Part shown: positions 15,394-22,020 of the stretch, in pieces
Layout: each line of letters opens with the position of its first letter
Position numbering within the stretch: position 1 is the stretch's first letter
Source of the DNA: a virus
IMG/VR virus record: IMGVR_UViG_3300010300_004549
Location: 1-23,753 of that record
DNA length: 23,753 nucleotides
Reading direction: 5' to 3' (one strand)
Program-made: the position numbers and the translations under genes
The notes under the pieces: generated by a model
Told to the model about the DNA's origin: nothing
The model's input: only the letters and a program-made list of their open reading frames with translations
The model's database searches: none

Positions 15394-15407
15394 TTGATTT
15401 TCTTGAA
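15394..15407 (+). repeat. Upstream promoter motif, copy 1
   Basis: TTGATTTTCTTGAA, 24 bp before the -35 element at 15418 (start to start). It matches 13 of 14 bases of the copy at 23669. Positions 15397-15413 also form a dyad, ATTTTCTT-G-AAGAAAAT. It may be a binding site for an activator or a UP-like element; this is inference. Confidence 0.5.
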
Positions 15408-15417
15408 GAAAATAAAG

Positions 15418-15446
15418 TTGCCATTCTCTATAAATGTTCATATAAT
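15418..15446 (+). promoter_or_regulatory. Sigma70-type promoter before the SprT-like gene
   Basis: TTGCCA (15418-15423), a 17-base spacer and a perfect TATAAT (15441-15446), in the 81-nt gap between the last gene of the accessory block and the metallopeptidase gene. The -10 context GTTCATATAATA is shared with the promoter at 23703. GAGGAGA follows before the ATG at 15471, giving a leader of roughly 20 nt. It probably starts transcription of the replication-side operon by host RNA polymerase. Confidence 0.75.
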
Positions 15447-15470
15447 AATGGATGTACTGAGGAGAATATA

Positions 15471-15890
15471 ATGAACCAGATTGAGATCATCGGTGGTAAA
15501 GCTGATCGTAAAGAGCTTGCCGAAAAAGTAGTTAGATGGTATCTTAAAAGGACAATGCCAAGAGTAAGAACCTTTGATATAACAATCAAACTTACTAACT
15601 GTCTTAAAGACGGAGCATACGGTTACTGTTTTTCGCATGGAAAAAGAGAATTTGAATTAGAAATAGATAAAAATTTACGGTTGTTTGATTTTGTATCTAC
15701 TCTATGTCATGAGTTAACTCATCTCAAACAATATGCTAAAGGCGAAATGAAGCAGATAGATTGCTATAAAACTCAATGGAAAAAAGTAGTCTATACAGAC
15801 AGAGTTGATTATCATGATCAACCGTGGGAAAAAGAAGCGTTTAAAATGGAAAGAAATTTAGCGTTAGAATGTTTTGAAGAGGAATTATAA
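15471..15890 (+). CDS. SprT-like zinc metallopeptidase
   Basis: A 139-residue protein with a zincin signature: VSTLCHELTHLKQYAKGEMK (75-94) contains HExxH as H80-E81-L-T-H84. The third zinc ligand would lie downstream, with the helix PWEKEAFKMERNL, whose glutamates are candidates. Size and layout fit the phage SprT-like group. In cells SprT/Spartan-type proteases cleave proteins crosslinked to DNA; a role in phage DNA replication or in processing a phage protein is plausible. It has its own promoter and a good ribosome-binding site (GAGGAGA before 15471) and is the first gene of the downstream operon. Confidence 0.83.
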   Translation: MNQIEIIGGKADRKELAEKVVRWYLKRTMPRVRTFDITIKLTNCLKDGAYGYCFSHGKREFELEIDKNLRLFDFVSTLCHELTHLKQYAKGEMKQIDCYKTQWKKVVYTDRVDYHDQPWEKEAFKMERNLALECFEEEL

Positions 15891-15896
15891 ACAATT

Positions 15897-16937
15897 ATGG
15901 CGACAGAATTAAAATTAGTAGAAAATGAACCTCAATCAGATGATGTAGGTTTTAGTCTTGACGGAAGTAACGATTCAGTAGAGATTGATGAGCTCTCAGT
16001 AAATGCCAAGGGCGGTACTGAAATGATGAAATATGGACTTTACGAGCGGCTTTCTGAAGACATAAGAGATAAAGTGCAAATAATCTGTTCGAGAGTGCGT
16101 AAAGTAGACGAAGATAGACCATCTATATTATGGCTTCATGATTTATATGCAGACCCAGAATCTGTACACTTAAGAGATGAAGAGTCTAGAAAACGGTTTG
16201 CTAAACTAGTTTTTGTTTCCCATTGGCAATGGACTACATATCAAATGACAATGGGTATTAAACCTGAAGAAGCAATTATTCTTCGAAATGCTATTGAGCC
16301 TATTGAGGCCCATGATAAGCCAGACGATGGAACTATTAATTTAATTTACCATACTACCCCTCATCGCGGCTTAGAGCTGCTTGCTCCTGTAGTAGAGTTC
16401 TTAACTGCTGAGCAAGGATATGATAATATTCATTTAGATGTTTATTCGAGTTTTGAAGCATATGGTTGGCCGCAGAGAGATGAACCTTATCAACAATTGT
16501 TTGAAAAGATCAAAAATCATCCTAATATGACCTATCACGGTTATCAACCTAACGAGGTCGTACGCGAAGCGCTTAAAAAAGCACATATATTTGCTTACCC
16601 GTCAATATGGGAAGAGACTTCATGTATTGCAGCTATTGAAGCAATGAGTGCTGGCTGCGCAATTATAACTCCATTCCACGGAGCTTTGCCTGAAACTACA
16701 GGCAACTTCGCGTTTGCTTACCAGCCGTCATCAGATCATCAAGACCATGCTAATATTTTTGCAAACGTACTACACAATGTATTACAACTTTATATTAATG
16801 ATCCAGAGTCAATGAAACAGCGATTATCATTCCAGAAAACTTGGACGGATAATTTTTATAATTGGAACCAACGTGCAAAAGAATGGGAAGGGCTTATACA
16901 TGGCATCCTCGCAGCAGAAGATCAGAAAAAAGCGTAA
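15897..16937 (+). CDS. GT4-like glycosyltransferase (GT-B fold)
   Basis: A 346-residue GT-B enzyme. The N-terminal glycine loop is AKGGTEMMKYGL (37-48), KLVFVSHWQW (103-112) and ILRNAIE (128-134) are the usual connecting strands, and YHTTPHRGLELL (151-162) is the donor-phosphate segment (family form: RxxxxKGxxxL, here HRGLELL). The retaining signature is AYPSIWEETSCIAAIEAMSAGCAIITP (233-259), where E240 and E248 fit the EX7E motif. The first 35 residues are acidic and probably disordered. It would transfer a sugar from a nucleotide sugar. Glycosyltransferases sit in the replication region of several T4-like phages, where they may modify host LPS or phage DNA; which applies here is unknown. 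Confidence 0.88.
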   Translation: MATELKLVENEPQSDDVGFSLDGSNDSVEIDELSVNAKGGTEMMKYGLYERLSEDIRDKVQIICSRVRKVDEDRPSILWLHDLYADPESVHLRDEESRKRFAKLVFVSHWQWTTYQMTMGIKPEEAIILRNAIEPIEAHDKPDDGTINLIYHTTPHRGLELLAPVVEFLTAEQGYDNIHLDVYSSFEAYGWPQRDEPYQQLFEKIKNHPNMTYHGYQPNEVVREALKKAHIFAYPSIWEETSCIAAIEAMSAGCAIITPFHGALPETTGNFAFAYQPSSDHQDHANIFANVLHNVLQLYINDPESMKQRLSFQKTWTDNFYNWNQRAKEWEGLIHGILAAEDQKKA

Positions 16938-17409
16938 ACCTATGACATCGGAGCAGCGTAAAGCTGCTTCTGAACGTCTGGCTAAAGCTAGAGAAGCTCG
17001 TCTAGCTAAAAACCCGCCTAAAAATGCTAGTATTCATCCTTCAGTCAGAGAATTGAAAGAAGACCACCCTCTTTCAATGAAAAACGTTAAAGAATACATA
17101 AAATATCAAAAAGATATAAGATCTTTACTAAAACAAGCTGTTAGACGTAATGAAAAAGGTGCTTTAGCTAAGCTTTATAGTTGCGATGGATATATAAAAA
17201 ATATGGAAGGTTATCTTCGTAATGGTACTTGGCTAGACGCCTTCTACGGGAATGATCAAAATAAAAGAGTAAAATTTATATGTCATGCTCTGGCATATCA
17301 TCATACCGGAAAGTATAAAGGTATGGCTAAACGAAATGTAGGTGTTTATTATCCTGATCTTGGTCAAGAATGGACAAAAGAAATGGATAAAGAATATTAT
17401 CATAAATAA
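16900..17409 (+). CDS. Conserved phage protein of unknown function, basic N terminus
   Basis: A 169-residue protein. The first 45 residues are strongly basic and helical (KIRKKRKPMTSEQRKAASER, then KAREARLAKNPPK), suggesting nucleic-acid binding. The middle, HPSVRELKEDHPLSMKNVKE and KDIRSLLKQAVRRNEKG, is also helix-rich, and the C-terminal half has many aromatics (FYG, YHHTGKYKG, VGVYYPDLGQEW). No enzyme motif is seen. The ATG at 16900 has a GAAGGG stretch just upstream and overlaps the GT4 gene by 38 nt. It looks like a fixed gene of the T4-like marine phage core rather than a transferred one, but I cannot name it. Confidence 0.8.
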   Translation: MASSQQKIRKKRKPMTSEQRKAASERLAKAREARLAKNPPKNASIHPSVRELKEDHPLSMKNVKEYIKYQKDIRSLLKQAVRRNEKGALAKLYSCDGYIKNMEGYLRNGTWLDAFYGNDQNKRVKFICHALAYHHTGKYKGMAKRNVGVYYPDLGQEWTKEMDKEYYHK

Positions 17410-17413
17410 GAAT

Positions 17414-17761
17414 ATGGATAATATTCTAAAATTTCCAGAAAGTAGAATCAAGCGCACTCAATCAGCTAACACGCATGACCCAGCTGAAGATAAAAGACGC
17501 ATGGTTCAAAACAAGGCTCGGTTCGTTGAACACCTGACCGAGCATTATGGTGTGCAGCTTATTAATAAATTAGCAGCACATGGTTTTGATGTGGATAATC
17601 CACAATTTCTTTATGATTTTATATTCACTATAGAAGTCTTAAGATCCGGGCTTTTAAGAAATATTGGCGTAGATCATCCTCTTCAAAAACTCAGCGACAA
17701 TAGTGAAAAAATAATTGGAGAGAGTGAGTTTAATATTGATGGCCTTTTTGAGGACGAATAA
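17414..17761 (+). CDS. Conserved phage protein of unknown function
   Basis: A 115-residue protein starting MDNILKFPESRIKR, a short opening typical of small conserved proteins in this part of marine T4-like phage genomes. It contains the helical stretch KRRMVQNKARFVEHLTEHYG and a later hydrophobic helix near DFIFTIEVLRSGLLRN, then an acidic tail (NIDGLFEDE). There is no recognisable catalytic motif and no membrane segment of full length. The ATG at 17414 comes 5 nt after the previous stop; upstream in-frame starts would give an implausible Lys/Ile-rich extension. It is the last gene before the RNase H promoter. Confidence 0.78.
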   Translation: MDNILKFPESRIKRTQSANTHDPAEDKRRMVQNKARFVEHLTEHYGVQLINKLAAHGFDVDNPQFLYDFIFTIEVLRSGLLRNIGVDHPLQKLSDNSEKIIGESEFNIDGLFEDE

Positions 17762-17764
17762 TAG

Positions 17765-17793
17765 TTGCACTTTTAATCATTAGTAATTATAAT
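17765..17793 (+). promoter_or_regulatory. Sigma70-type promoter before RNase H
   Basis: TTGCAC (17765-17770), a 17-base spacer and TATAAT (17788-17793) in the 61-nt gap between the unknown gene ending at 17761 and RNase H. Transcription should begin near 17800. The -35 element is partly inside the left arm of a perfect 10-bp dyad. GGAG before the GTG at 17823 is the ribosome-binding site. Confidence 0.75.
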
Positions 17794-17808
17794 ATATTAT
17801 TAAAAGTG
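17768..17808 (+). repeat. Perfect 10-bp inverted repeat across the promoter
   Basis: CACTTTTAAT (17768-17777) and ATTAAAAGTG (17799-17808) are exact reverse complements separated by 21 bases. The left arm overlaps the -35 element and the right arm covers the expected transcription start, so the dyad brackets the -10 box. It could be an operator for a repressor or activator, or a hairpin at the 5' end of read-through mRNA. Arms are AT-rich, which lowers significance somewhat. Confidence 0.6.
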
Positions 17809-17822
17809 AATTGGAGAACAAC

Positions 17823-18680
17823 GTGCTACTCGTAGATTTTAACCAAGTAGTTATAAGTAATTTTATGACTCAAGTTGGTGCACATACTAATATTCCTCTT
17901 GAAGAGGGATTGTTAAGACATATGATTTTAAATACTATTCGTCTTAACAGAAATAAATTTGCCGACAAATATGGAGAAATGATTATCTGCTGCGACAGTA
18001 AAAAATACTGGCGTAGAGATGTTTATCCGTATTATAAAGCTGGAAGAAAAAAAGACAGAGATGCTTCAGGGGTAGATTGGAGTACTATGTTTAATACTCT
18101 TTCTACTGTTCGACAAGAATTAATAGATAATTTTCCGTATAAAACTTTAATAGTAGATGGAGCAGAAGCTGACGATATTATTGGAACTATCGTTCATAAG
18201 TTTAATCAATATGAAAAAGAAATATTAATTCTTTCAAGTGATAAAGATTTTATGCAGCTTCAAGTTTATGATAACGTTAAGCAGTATAGTCCTGTTCATA
18301 AAAGATTTATTCAAACATCTGATCCAGAATTATACTTAAAGGAACATATTATCAAAGGTGATAGAGGAGATGGTATTCCTAATGTTGCCTCTCCTGATGC
18401 TGTTTTTGTGACAGGTGGACGGCAAAAACCTATGCGCAAAAAACTTATAAATCAAATTGCTAATACTGATATTATGACTTGTACAGAAATTAGTGATGAG
18501 ATAAAAAGAAACTATGCTCGAAACAGACAATTAGTTGACTTGTCAGAAATTCCAAAAGATCTGCAAGATAATATTATAAATAGCTATACAAATTATAAAC
18601 AAAAAGATCGAAGCGGTCTATTTAATTATTTTGTATCTAAAAAATTGAAAAATTTAATGGAAAATATAAGTGAGTTTTAA
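17823..18680 (+). CDS. rnh: RNase H, T4 Rnh type (FEN-1 family 5'-nuclease)
   Basis: A 285-residue 5'-nuclease of the flap endonuclease superfamily, as T4 RNase H is; it removes RNA primers from lagging-strand fragments. All acidic metal-binding positions are visible: D5 in LLVDFNQ, D58 in CCDSKKYWRRDVYP, E115, D117 and D118 in DGAEADDIIG, D140 and D142 in LSSDKDFMQLQ, and D180 and D183 in KGDRGDGIPN. KAGRKK after the second block is the arch-region basic patch. GTG at 17823 is preferred over TTG at 17811 because GGAG lies six bases upstream and the protein then begins at the first core strand. It has its own promoter. The stop shares a base with the next start (TAATG). Confidence 0.94.
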   Translation: MLLVDFNQVVISNFMTQVGAHTNIPLEEGLLRHMILNTIRLNRNKFADKYGEMIICCDSKKYWRRDVYPYYKAGRKKDRDASGVDWSTMFNTLSTVRQELIDNFPYKTLIVDGAEADDIIGTIVHKFNQYEKEILILSSDKDFMQLQVYDNVKQYSPVHKRFIQTSDPELYLKEHIIKGDRGDGIPNVASPDAVFVTGGRQKPMRKKLINQIANTDIMTCTEISDEIKRNYARNRQLVDLSEIPKDLQDNIINSYTNYKQKDRSGLFNYFVSKKLKNLMENISEF

Positions 18681-19111
18681 TGAATTTAAGTACATATGAA
18701 GAACTTGAGCAAGTAGCTAAACAAAAAACAAAAAAAGATAAAATAGCTACCTTACAAAAATTTGCTGGGTCTAATATTGCTATACCTATCATATTAGATC
18801 TAACTTTTAACCCAGGCTGGAAATGGCTGCTTCCTGAAGGGGAACCTCCCTATAATCCCTCGACGCCAGAGCAAGATCTTCAGGCAGTGTTAAAAAAAGA
18901 CTCTCGTAAACTAATGTACTTTATAAATACTAAAGAGGGTAACAGTCTAAAACCTCTTCGTCGAGAGACAATGTATATTGAGTTTTTAGAATCGGTTGAC
19001 CCAGACGATGCTAAACTCTTACTTTCAATCAAAAACGGTAAATTTCCTTTCAATGGTTTCACAAAAAAATTGGTCAAAGAAGCCTTCCCAGACCAGACAA
19101 AGAACTGGTAA
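18680..19111 (+). CDS. DUF6433 family phage protein
   Basis: A 143-residue protein that resembles the DUF6433 family of T4-like phages. KTKKDKIATLQKF near the N terminus, a WLLPEGEPPYNPS block near residue 50, RKLMYFI, RRETMYIEFLESVDPDDAKLLL and a C-terminal LVKEAFP are the family's usual order. The function is unknown. The gene directly follows RNase H with a one-base overlap, so a role in replication or in late-gene control is possible but not shown. There are no cysteine clusters or membrane segments. Confidence 0.85.
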   Translation: MNLSTYEELEQVAKQKTKKDKIATLQKFAGSNIAIPIILDLTFNPGWKWLLPEGEPPYNPSTPEQDLQAVLKKDSRKLMYFINTKEGNSLKPLRRETMYIEFLESVDPDDAKLLLSIKNGKFPFNGFTKKLVKEAFPDQTKNW

Positions 19112-19283
19112 GACTTTTAAAAATAAAAATTGGAATGACGATTATGCTGACGAGTCTATCTCTAAGCATGCTAAAAAACCTGTCATATCTGAACATAGAC
19201 GTAAATTTAAGCAAAACATAAAGCGAATTATTGATGATGGCAACTATGACGAAATCGAAGAATATTTCGACGGATACGAATAG
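19053..19283 (+). CDS. Small basic-acidic phage protein of unknown function
   Basis: A 76-residue frame from ATG 19053, overlapping the DUF6433 gene by 59 nt. The first half is very basic and polar (KNWSKKPSQTRQRTGKTFKN), followed by NWNDDYAD, a second basic stretch (EHRRKFKQNIKRII) and an acidic end (DDGNYDEIEEYFDGYE). It fills what would otherwise be a gap of about 135 nt between two genes, which is unusual in this compact genome and supports a real gene. Charge pattern suggests RNA, DNA or protein binding by a partly disordered chain. No family is recognised with confidence. Confidence 0.68.
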   Translation: MVSQKNWSKKPSQTRQRTGKTFKNKNWNDDYADESISKHAKKPVISEHRRKFKQNIKRIIDDGNYDEIEEYFDGYE

Positions 19284-19860
19284 AGGTTTTATAATTGGTA
19301 ATGGAGTATCTCGAGAGGGTTTTGATCTCGAGCAGTTAAGACCGTTTGGCACTATTTACGGTTGTAATGCTCTGTATAGAGACTTCGAACCTGATTACTT
19401 AATAGCTATTGACGAAAAAATTACTCAAGAAATACAAAATAGCAGCTTCCCTCAAAGTAAATTTATTAACCCTTCTTTCGAAGAGCAATTCGAACACCCT
19501 GAATTTAATCCATTCTCTAGATTGAGATCAAATGCAGGGATGAATGCTATGATAGAAGCTCTTAAGCATGGTAAACGAGAATTAATATGCTTAGGTTTTG
19601 ATTTTATAATTAATAATAATTATTCTGTTAGTAATATGTATGATGGAACTAATGCTTACGGTCCTGAAACCCGTACTAGTGTAGTAGATAATATTCGAAG
19701 AGTAAAATATCTTGAGTGGTTTGCTCGAAAAAATAATACAGCTCAGTTTAGATTCATGCTTCCTCGCTCTAAAGATTTGAAAGTACATCGATTAGAATCA
19801 AACAATATAAAAGGAATGTATCTGGACGAACTCTTGACATACCTAAATAATAATGTCTGA
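19246..19860 (+). CDS. Rossmann-like protein resembling DUF115/GT42 enzymes
   Basis: A protein of about 204 residues. GFIIGNGVSREGFD is a glycine-turn strand followed by a serine; IYGCNALYRDFEPDYLIAID comes next, and SNAGMNAMIEALKHG with RELICLGFDF lie in the second half. This order, GNGxS, then CN and a tyrosine, then a Ser-Gly helix and GxDF, is shared by DUF115/MptE-like proteins and by CstII-type sialyltransferases of GT42. Either family would bind a nucleotide at the glycine turn. The C terminus has basic residues (LPRSKDLKVHR). ATG 19246 was chosen; it overlaps the previous gene by 38 nt, and TTG/ATG codons from 19231 are possible. It may be another glycan enzyme lying among replication genes. 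Confidence 0.7.
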   Translation: MTKSKNISTDTNRGFIIGNGVSREGFDLEQLRPFGTIYGCNALYRDFEPDYLIAIDEKITQEIQNSSFPQSKFINPSFEEQFEHPEFNPFSRLRSNAGMNAMIEALKHGKRELICLGFDFIINNNYSVSNMYDGTNAYGPETRTSVVDNIRRVKYLEWFARKNNTAQFRFMLPRSKDLKVHRLESNNIKGMYLDELLTYLNNNV

Positions 19861-19870
19861 AGGAGACTAA

Positions 19871-20182
19871 ATGCCAAGATATAGTTTTAAAGACACAGAG
19901 ACTGGAGAAACCTGGGATGAAATTTGCTCCTGGGACGATCGAGTCGCCTTCCTTGAAGCCAATCCCCACATTATTTCTATCATAACTGGAACGCCTGCTA
20001 TAGTAGGTGGGCGCTACACTAGTGGAGTAAAGAATGATGATGGATGGAAAGAAAATTTATCTCGGATAGCTGAAGCACATCCTGGCAGTGCTTTAGCATC
20101 TAATTATGGACCTAAAGATCCAAAAACTGTGAAGACGAGACAAGCCGTGGAGAGGTGGAGGAAACAAACTGGAAAGACATAA
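19871..20182 (+). CDS. Small conserved phage protein, FmdB-like N terminus without cysteines
   Basis: A 103-residue protein that opens MPRYSFKDTETGETWDE, a strand pattern like the N terminus of FmdB-type zinc ribbons, but the ribbon's paired CxxC cysteines are absent (only one Cys, in EICSWDD). It then has FLEANPHIISI and a conserved-looking NLSRIAEAHPGSALASNYGP in the C-terminal half, followed by a basic end (KTRQAVERWRKQTGKT). Proteins of this pattern are common in T4-like marine phages near replication genes; their role is unknown. AAGGAGA gives a good ribosome-binding site before ATG 19871. Confidence 0.82.
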   Translation: MPRYSFKDTETGETWDEICSWDDRVAFLEANPHIISIITGTPAIVGGRYTSGVKNDDGWKENLSRIAEAHPGSALASNYGPKDPKTVKTRQAVERWRKQTGKT

Positions 20183-20203
20183 TCATAACAACGAGGTGTA
20201 CAT

Positions 20204-21004
20204 ATGTCCAGAATTGCAGTCCATAGTATCGAAAATTTTTATGATGATGAGAATGAAAAATATATTACCCGGGCCCAGAGAAAGCGTTTGAGAAAGCAAA
20301 AATTACAACAAAAAAAATTGGTTAATATATTAGACATAGAACCACGAACGGAAAATCAAACCAAAGCTTTTGAAGCTTTTGATGATGGACACAATTTACT
20401 ACTACACGGAGTAGCTGGAACAGGAAAGACTTTTGTATCATTATATCTTGCGTTAGATGATATATTTAACGGTGAAGATATGAAGCGATCAGTAACTATA
20501 GTACGTTCAGTTGTTCCGACTCGAGAAATAGGTTTTCTTCCAGGAAAAGAAAAAGATAAAACCGCAGTTTACGAAGCGCCTTACAAAAGTATTATAACAG
20601 AATTAACTGGTAGAGGAGACGGGTACGAAATCTTAAAGCAAAGAGGTATTATAGATTTTACTACCACGTCTTTTCTTAGAGGTACTACAATTGATAATTC
20701 AATCATAATTGTTGATGAATGCCAGAACATGACATTCCATGAGCTAGATAGTATTATTACTAGAGCAGGAATAAACACATCGATAATTTTTAGCGGTGAT
20801 TTCAGACAAACTGATTTAAATAAACCTTGGGATCAATCTGGTATAAGTGAATTTATGAAAATCTTGAAAAGGATTAGTAGTTTTAAAGATATTGAATTTG
20901 ATTATCAAGATATAGTTCGTTCCGGCTTGGTCCGTGACTATATTATTGCCAAAGATGACTTTTATGAACAAAACTTTTCAACACCAAGCTACGCCTCAGC
21001 TTGA
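20204..21004 (+). CDS. phoH: PhoH-like ATPase
   Basis: A 266-residue P-loop ATPase of the PhoH family, widespread in marine phages. Walker A is GVAGTGKT (69-76), SFLRGTTIDNSIIIVDECQNMT (156-177) holds the Walker B acidic pair D171-E172, and FSGDFRQTD is the sensor strand typical of helicase-like PhoH domains. The first 45 residues are basic (RAQRKRLRKQKLQQKK) and may bind RNA. PhoH belongs to superfamily 1-like helicases; phosphate regulation applies to the E. coli gene, whereas its phage role is uncertain. DECQN differs slightly from the usual DEAQN. The ribosome-binding site is GAGGTG, and the 3' end overlaps the nuclease gene by about 41 nt. Confidence 0.95.
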   Translation: MSRIAVHSIENFYDDENEKYITRAQRKRLRKQKLQQKKLVNILDIEPRTENQTKAFEAFDDGHNLLLHGVAGTGKTFVSLYLALDDIFNGEDMKRSVTIVRSVVPTREIGFLPGKEKDKTAVYEAPYKSIITELTGRGDGYEILKQRGIIDFTTTSFLRGTTIDNSIIIVDECQNMTFHELDSIITRAGINTSIIFSGDFRQTDLNKPWDQSGISEFMKILKRISSFKDIEFDYQDIVRSGLVRDYIIAKDDFYEQNFSTPSYASA

Positions 21005-21638
21005 ATCTCTTAGTAGAGAAACAATAGAAGGCAAAAGATATTATGTCACCCCTGATGGTAAAAAATATCCCTCAGTAACTACTGTTGCAAGCTTTTCAAC
21101 AGCTAAGCAAATTAAACAATGGAGAGAGCGCGTAGGCCAGGAAAAGGCTACGCGTATCTCTACCCAAGCATCTGTAAGAGGTACTGCTGTACATAAATTG
21201 TGTGAAGACTATATTAATAATGTAGAAGATTATACAAAAGGTCATATGCCTGCTAATATTGAATCATTTAATACATTAAAACCTGTACTAAATGAAAAAA
21301 TAGATAATGTAGTAATGCAAGAAGCACCTTTATATTCTCATTATTTAAAAGTAGGAGGCCAAGTTGATTGCATAGCAGAATGGGACGGAAAACTCTCTAT
21401 CATAGATTTTAAAACGTCTAGAAAAATAAAAAAGAAAGAGTGGATTGGAAACTACTTTATGCAATGCAGTGCTTACGCTGTGATGTATGAAGAGTTAACC
21501 AAAGTTCCTATTCAACAGATTGTGATAGTCATTGCTGTAGATAATGAATCACCGCAAATATTTATAGAAAAAAGAGATGATCATATCTGGAAGTTTGTAG
21601 ACATAAGAAAAGAGTATGAAAGGGTGTACGGTGTTTAA
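20964..21638 (+). CDS. PD-(D/E)XK exonuclease, RecB/Cas4-like
   Basis: A 224-residue nuclease. Motifs in order are RGTAVHKLCEDY with H77, GGQVDCIAEWDG with D135, IIDFKTSRK with D148 and K150, and QCSAYAVMYEE with Q167 and Y171, the layout (GxxxH, GxxD, DxK, QxxxY) of RecB-family exonucleases. The N-terminal part has TPDGKKYPSVTTV, found in phage members of this group. It should digest or process DNA ends, in host DNA breakdown, recombination or replication-linked repair. ATG 20964 was chosen over ATG 20955; both lie inside the phoH reading frame. The stop overlaps the next gene by 8 nt. Confidence 0.88.
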   Translation: MNKTFQHQATPQLESLSRETIEGKRYYVTPDGKKYPSVTTVASFSTAKQIKQWRERVGQEKATRISTQASVRGTAVHKLCEDYINNVEDYTKGHMPANIESFNTLKPVLNEKIDNVVMQEAPLYSHYLKVGGQVDCIAEWDGKLSIIDFKTSRKIKKKEWIGNYFMQCSAYAVMYEELTKVPIQQIVIVIAVDNESPQIFIEKRDDHIWKFVDIRKEYERVYGV

Positions 21639-22020
21639 AAAAGTTTTTGTTAATGGAACTTTTGACGTATTGCATCTAGGTCATTTAAGAATGTTAAACT
21701 ATGCTAAATCACAAGGTGACACTCTTTTAGTTGCAATTGACACGGATGAGAGAGTAAAATTAAAGAAAGGTAATGATAGACCTTTTAATAATTATGAAGA
21801 GCGTAAAGAGTTCTTATTAGGTTTAAAAGCTGTTGATCATGTTTTAAACTTTGAGACTGACGACGATCTTAAAGATATTATTAAAAGATATAGTCCTGAC
21901 TTAATGATAGTTGGAAGTGATTGGAAAAATGGAGACGTCCTTGGAAGTGAGTACGCCAAAAGACTTGAGTTCTTTGAACGAATTGAGCCGTACAGTACCA
22001 CACGTATTATTAATAGGTGA
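21631..22020 (+). CDS. HldE C-domain-like nucleotidyltransferase
   Basis: A 129-residue enzyme closely resembling the adenylyltransferase half of HldE/RfaE. VNGTFDVLHLGHLRML (7-22) contains H15-L-G-H18, and AIDTDERVKLKKGNDRPFN, then PDLMIVGSDWKNGDVLGSEYA and the C-terminal RIEPYSTTRIINR follow in the family order. In bacteria this reaction turns D-glycero-D-manno-heptose 1-phosphate into an ADP or GDP form for LPS core or S-layer sugars. GTG 21631 with AAAGGG six bases upstream is chosen over ATG 21616. It overlaps the nuclease gene by 8 nt. Glycerol-3-phosphate cytidylyltransferase is the nearest alternative, but the DRP and VGSDW blocks favour the HldE type. Confidence 0.88.
   Translation: MFKKVFVNGTFDVLHLGHLRMLNYAKSQGDTLLVAIDTDERVKLKKGNDRPFNNYEERKEFLLGLKAVDHVLNFETDDDLKDIIKRYSPDLMIVGSDWKNGDVLGSEYAKRLEFFERIEPYSTTRIINR

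Noticed and set aside
15397-15413. Dyad ATTTTCTT-G-AAGAAAAT as a terminator for the accessory block
   Set aside because: It is AT-only in the outer part, has a one-base loop, too short for an RNA hairpin, and lacks a following T run; it fits better as a DNA-binding site.
18922-18929. TATAAATA, the T4 late promoter consensus, inside the DUF6433 gene
   Set aside because: A single 8-base AT-rich match in coding sequence is expected by chance, and no late structural gene follows.
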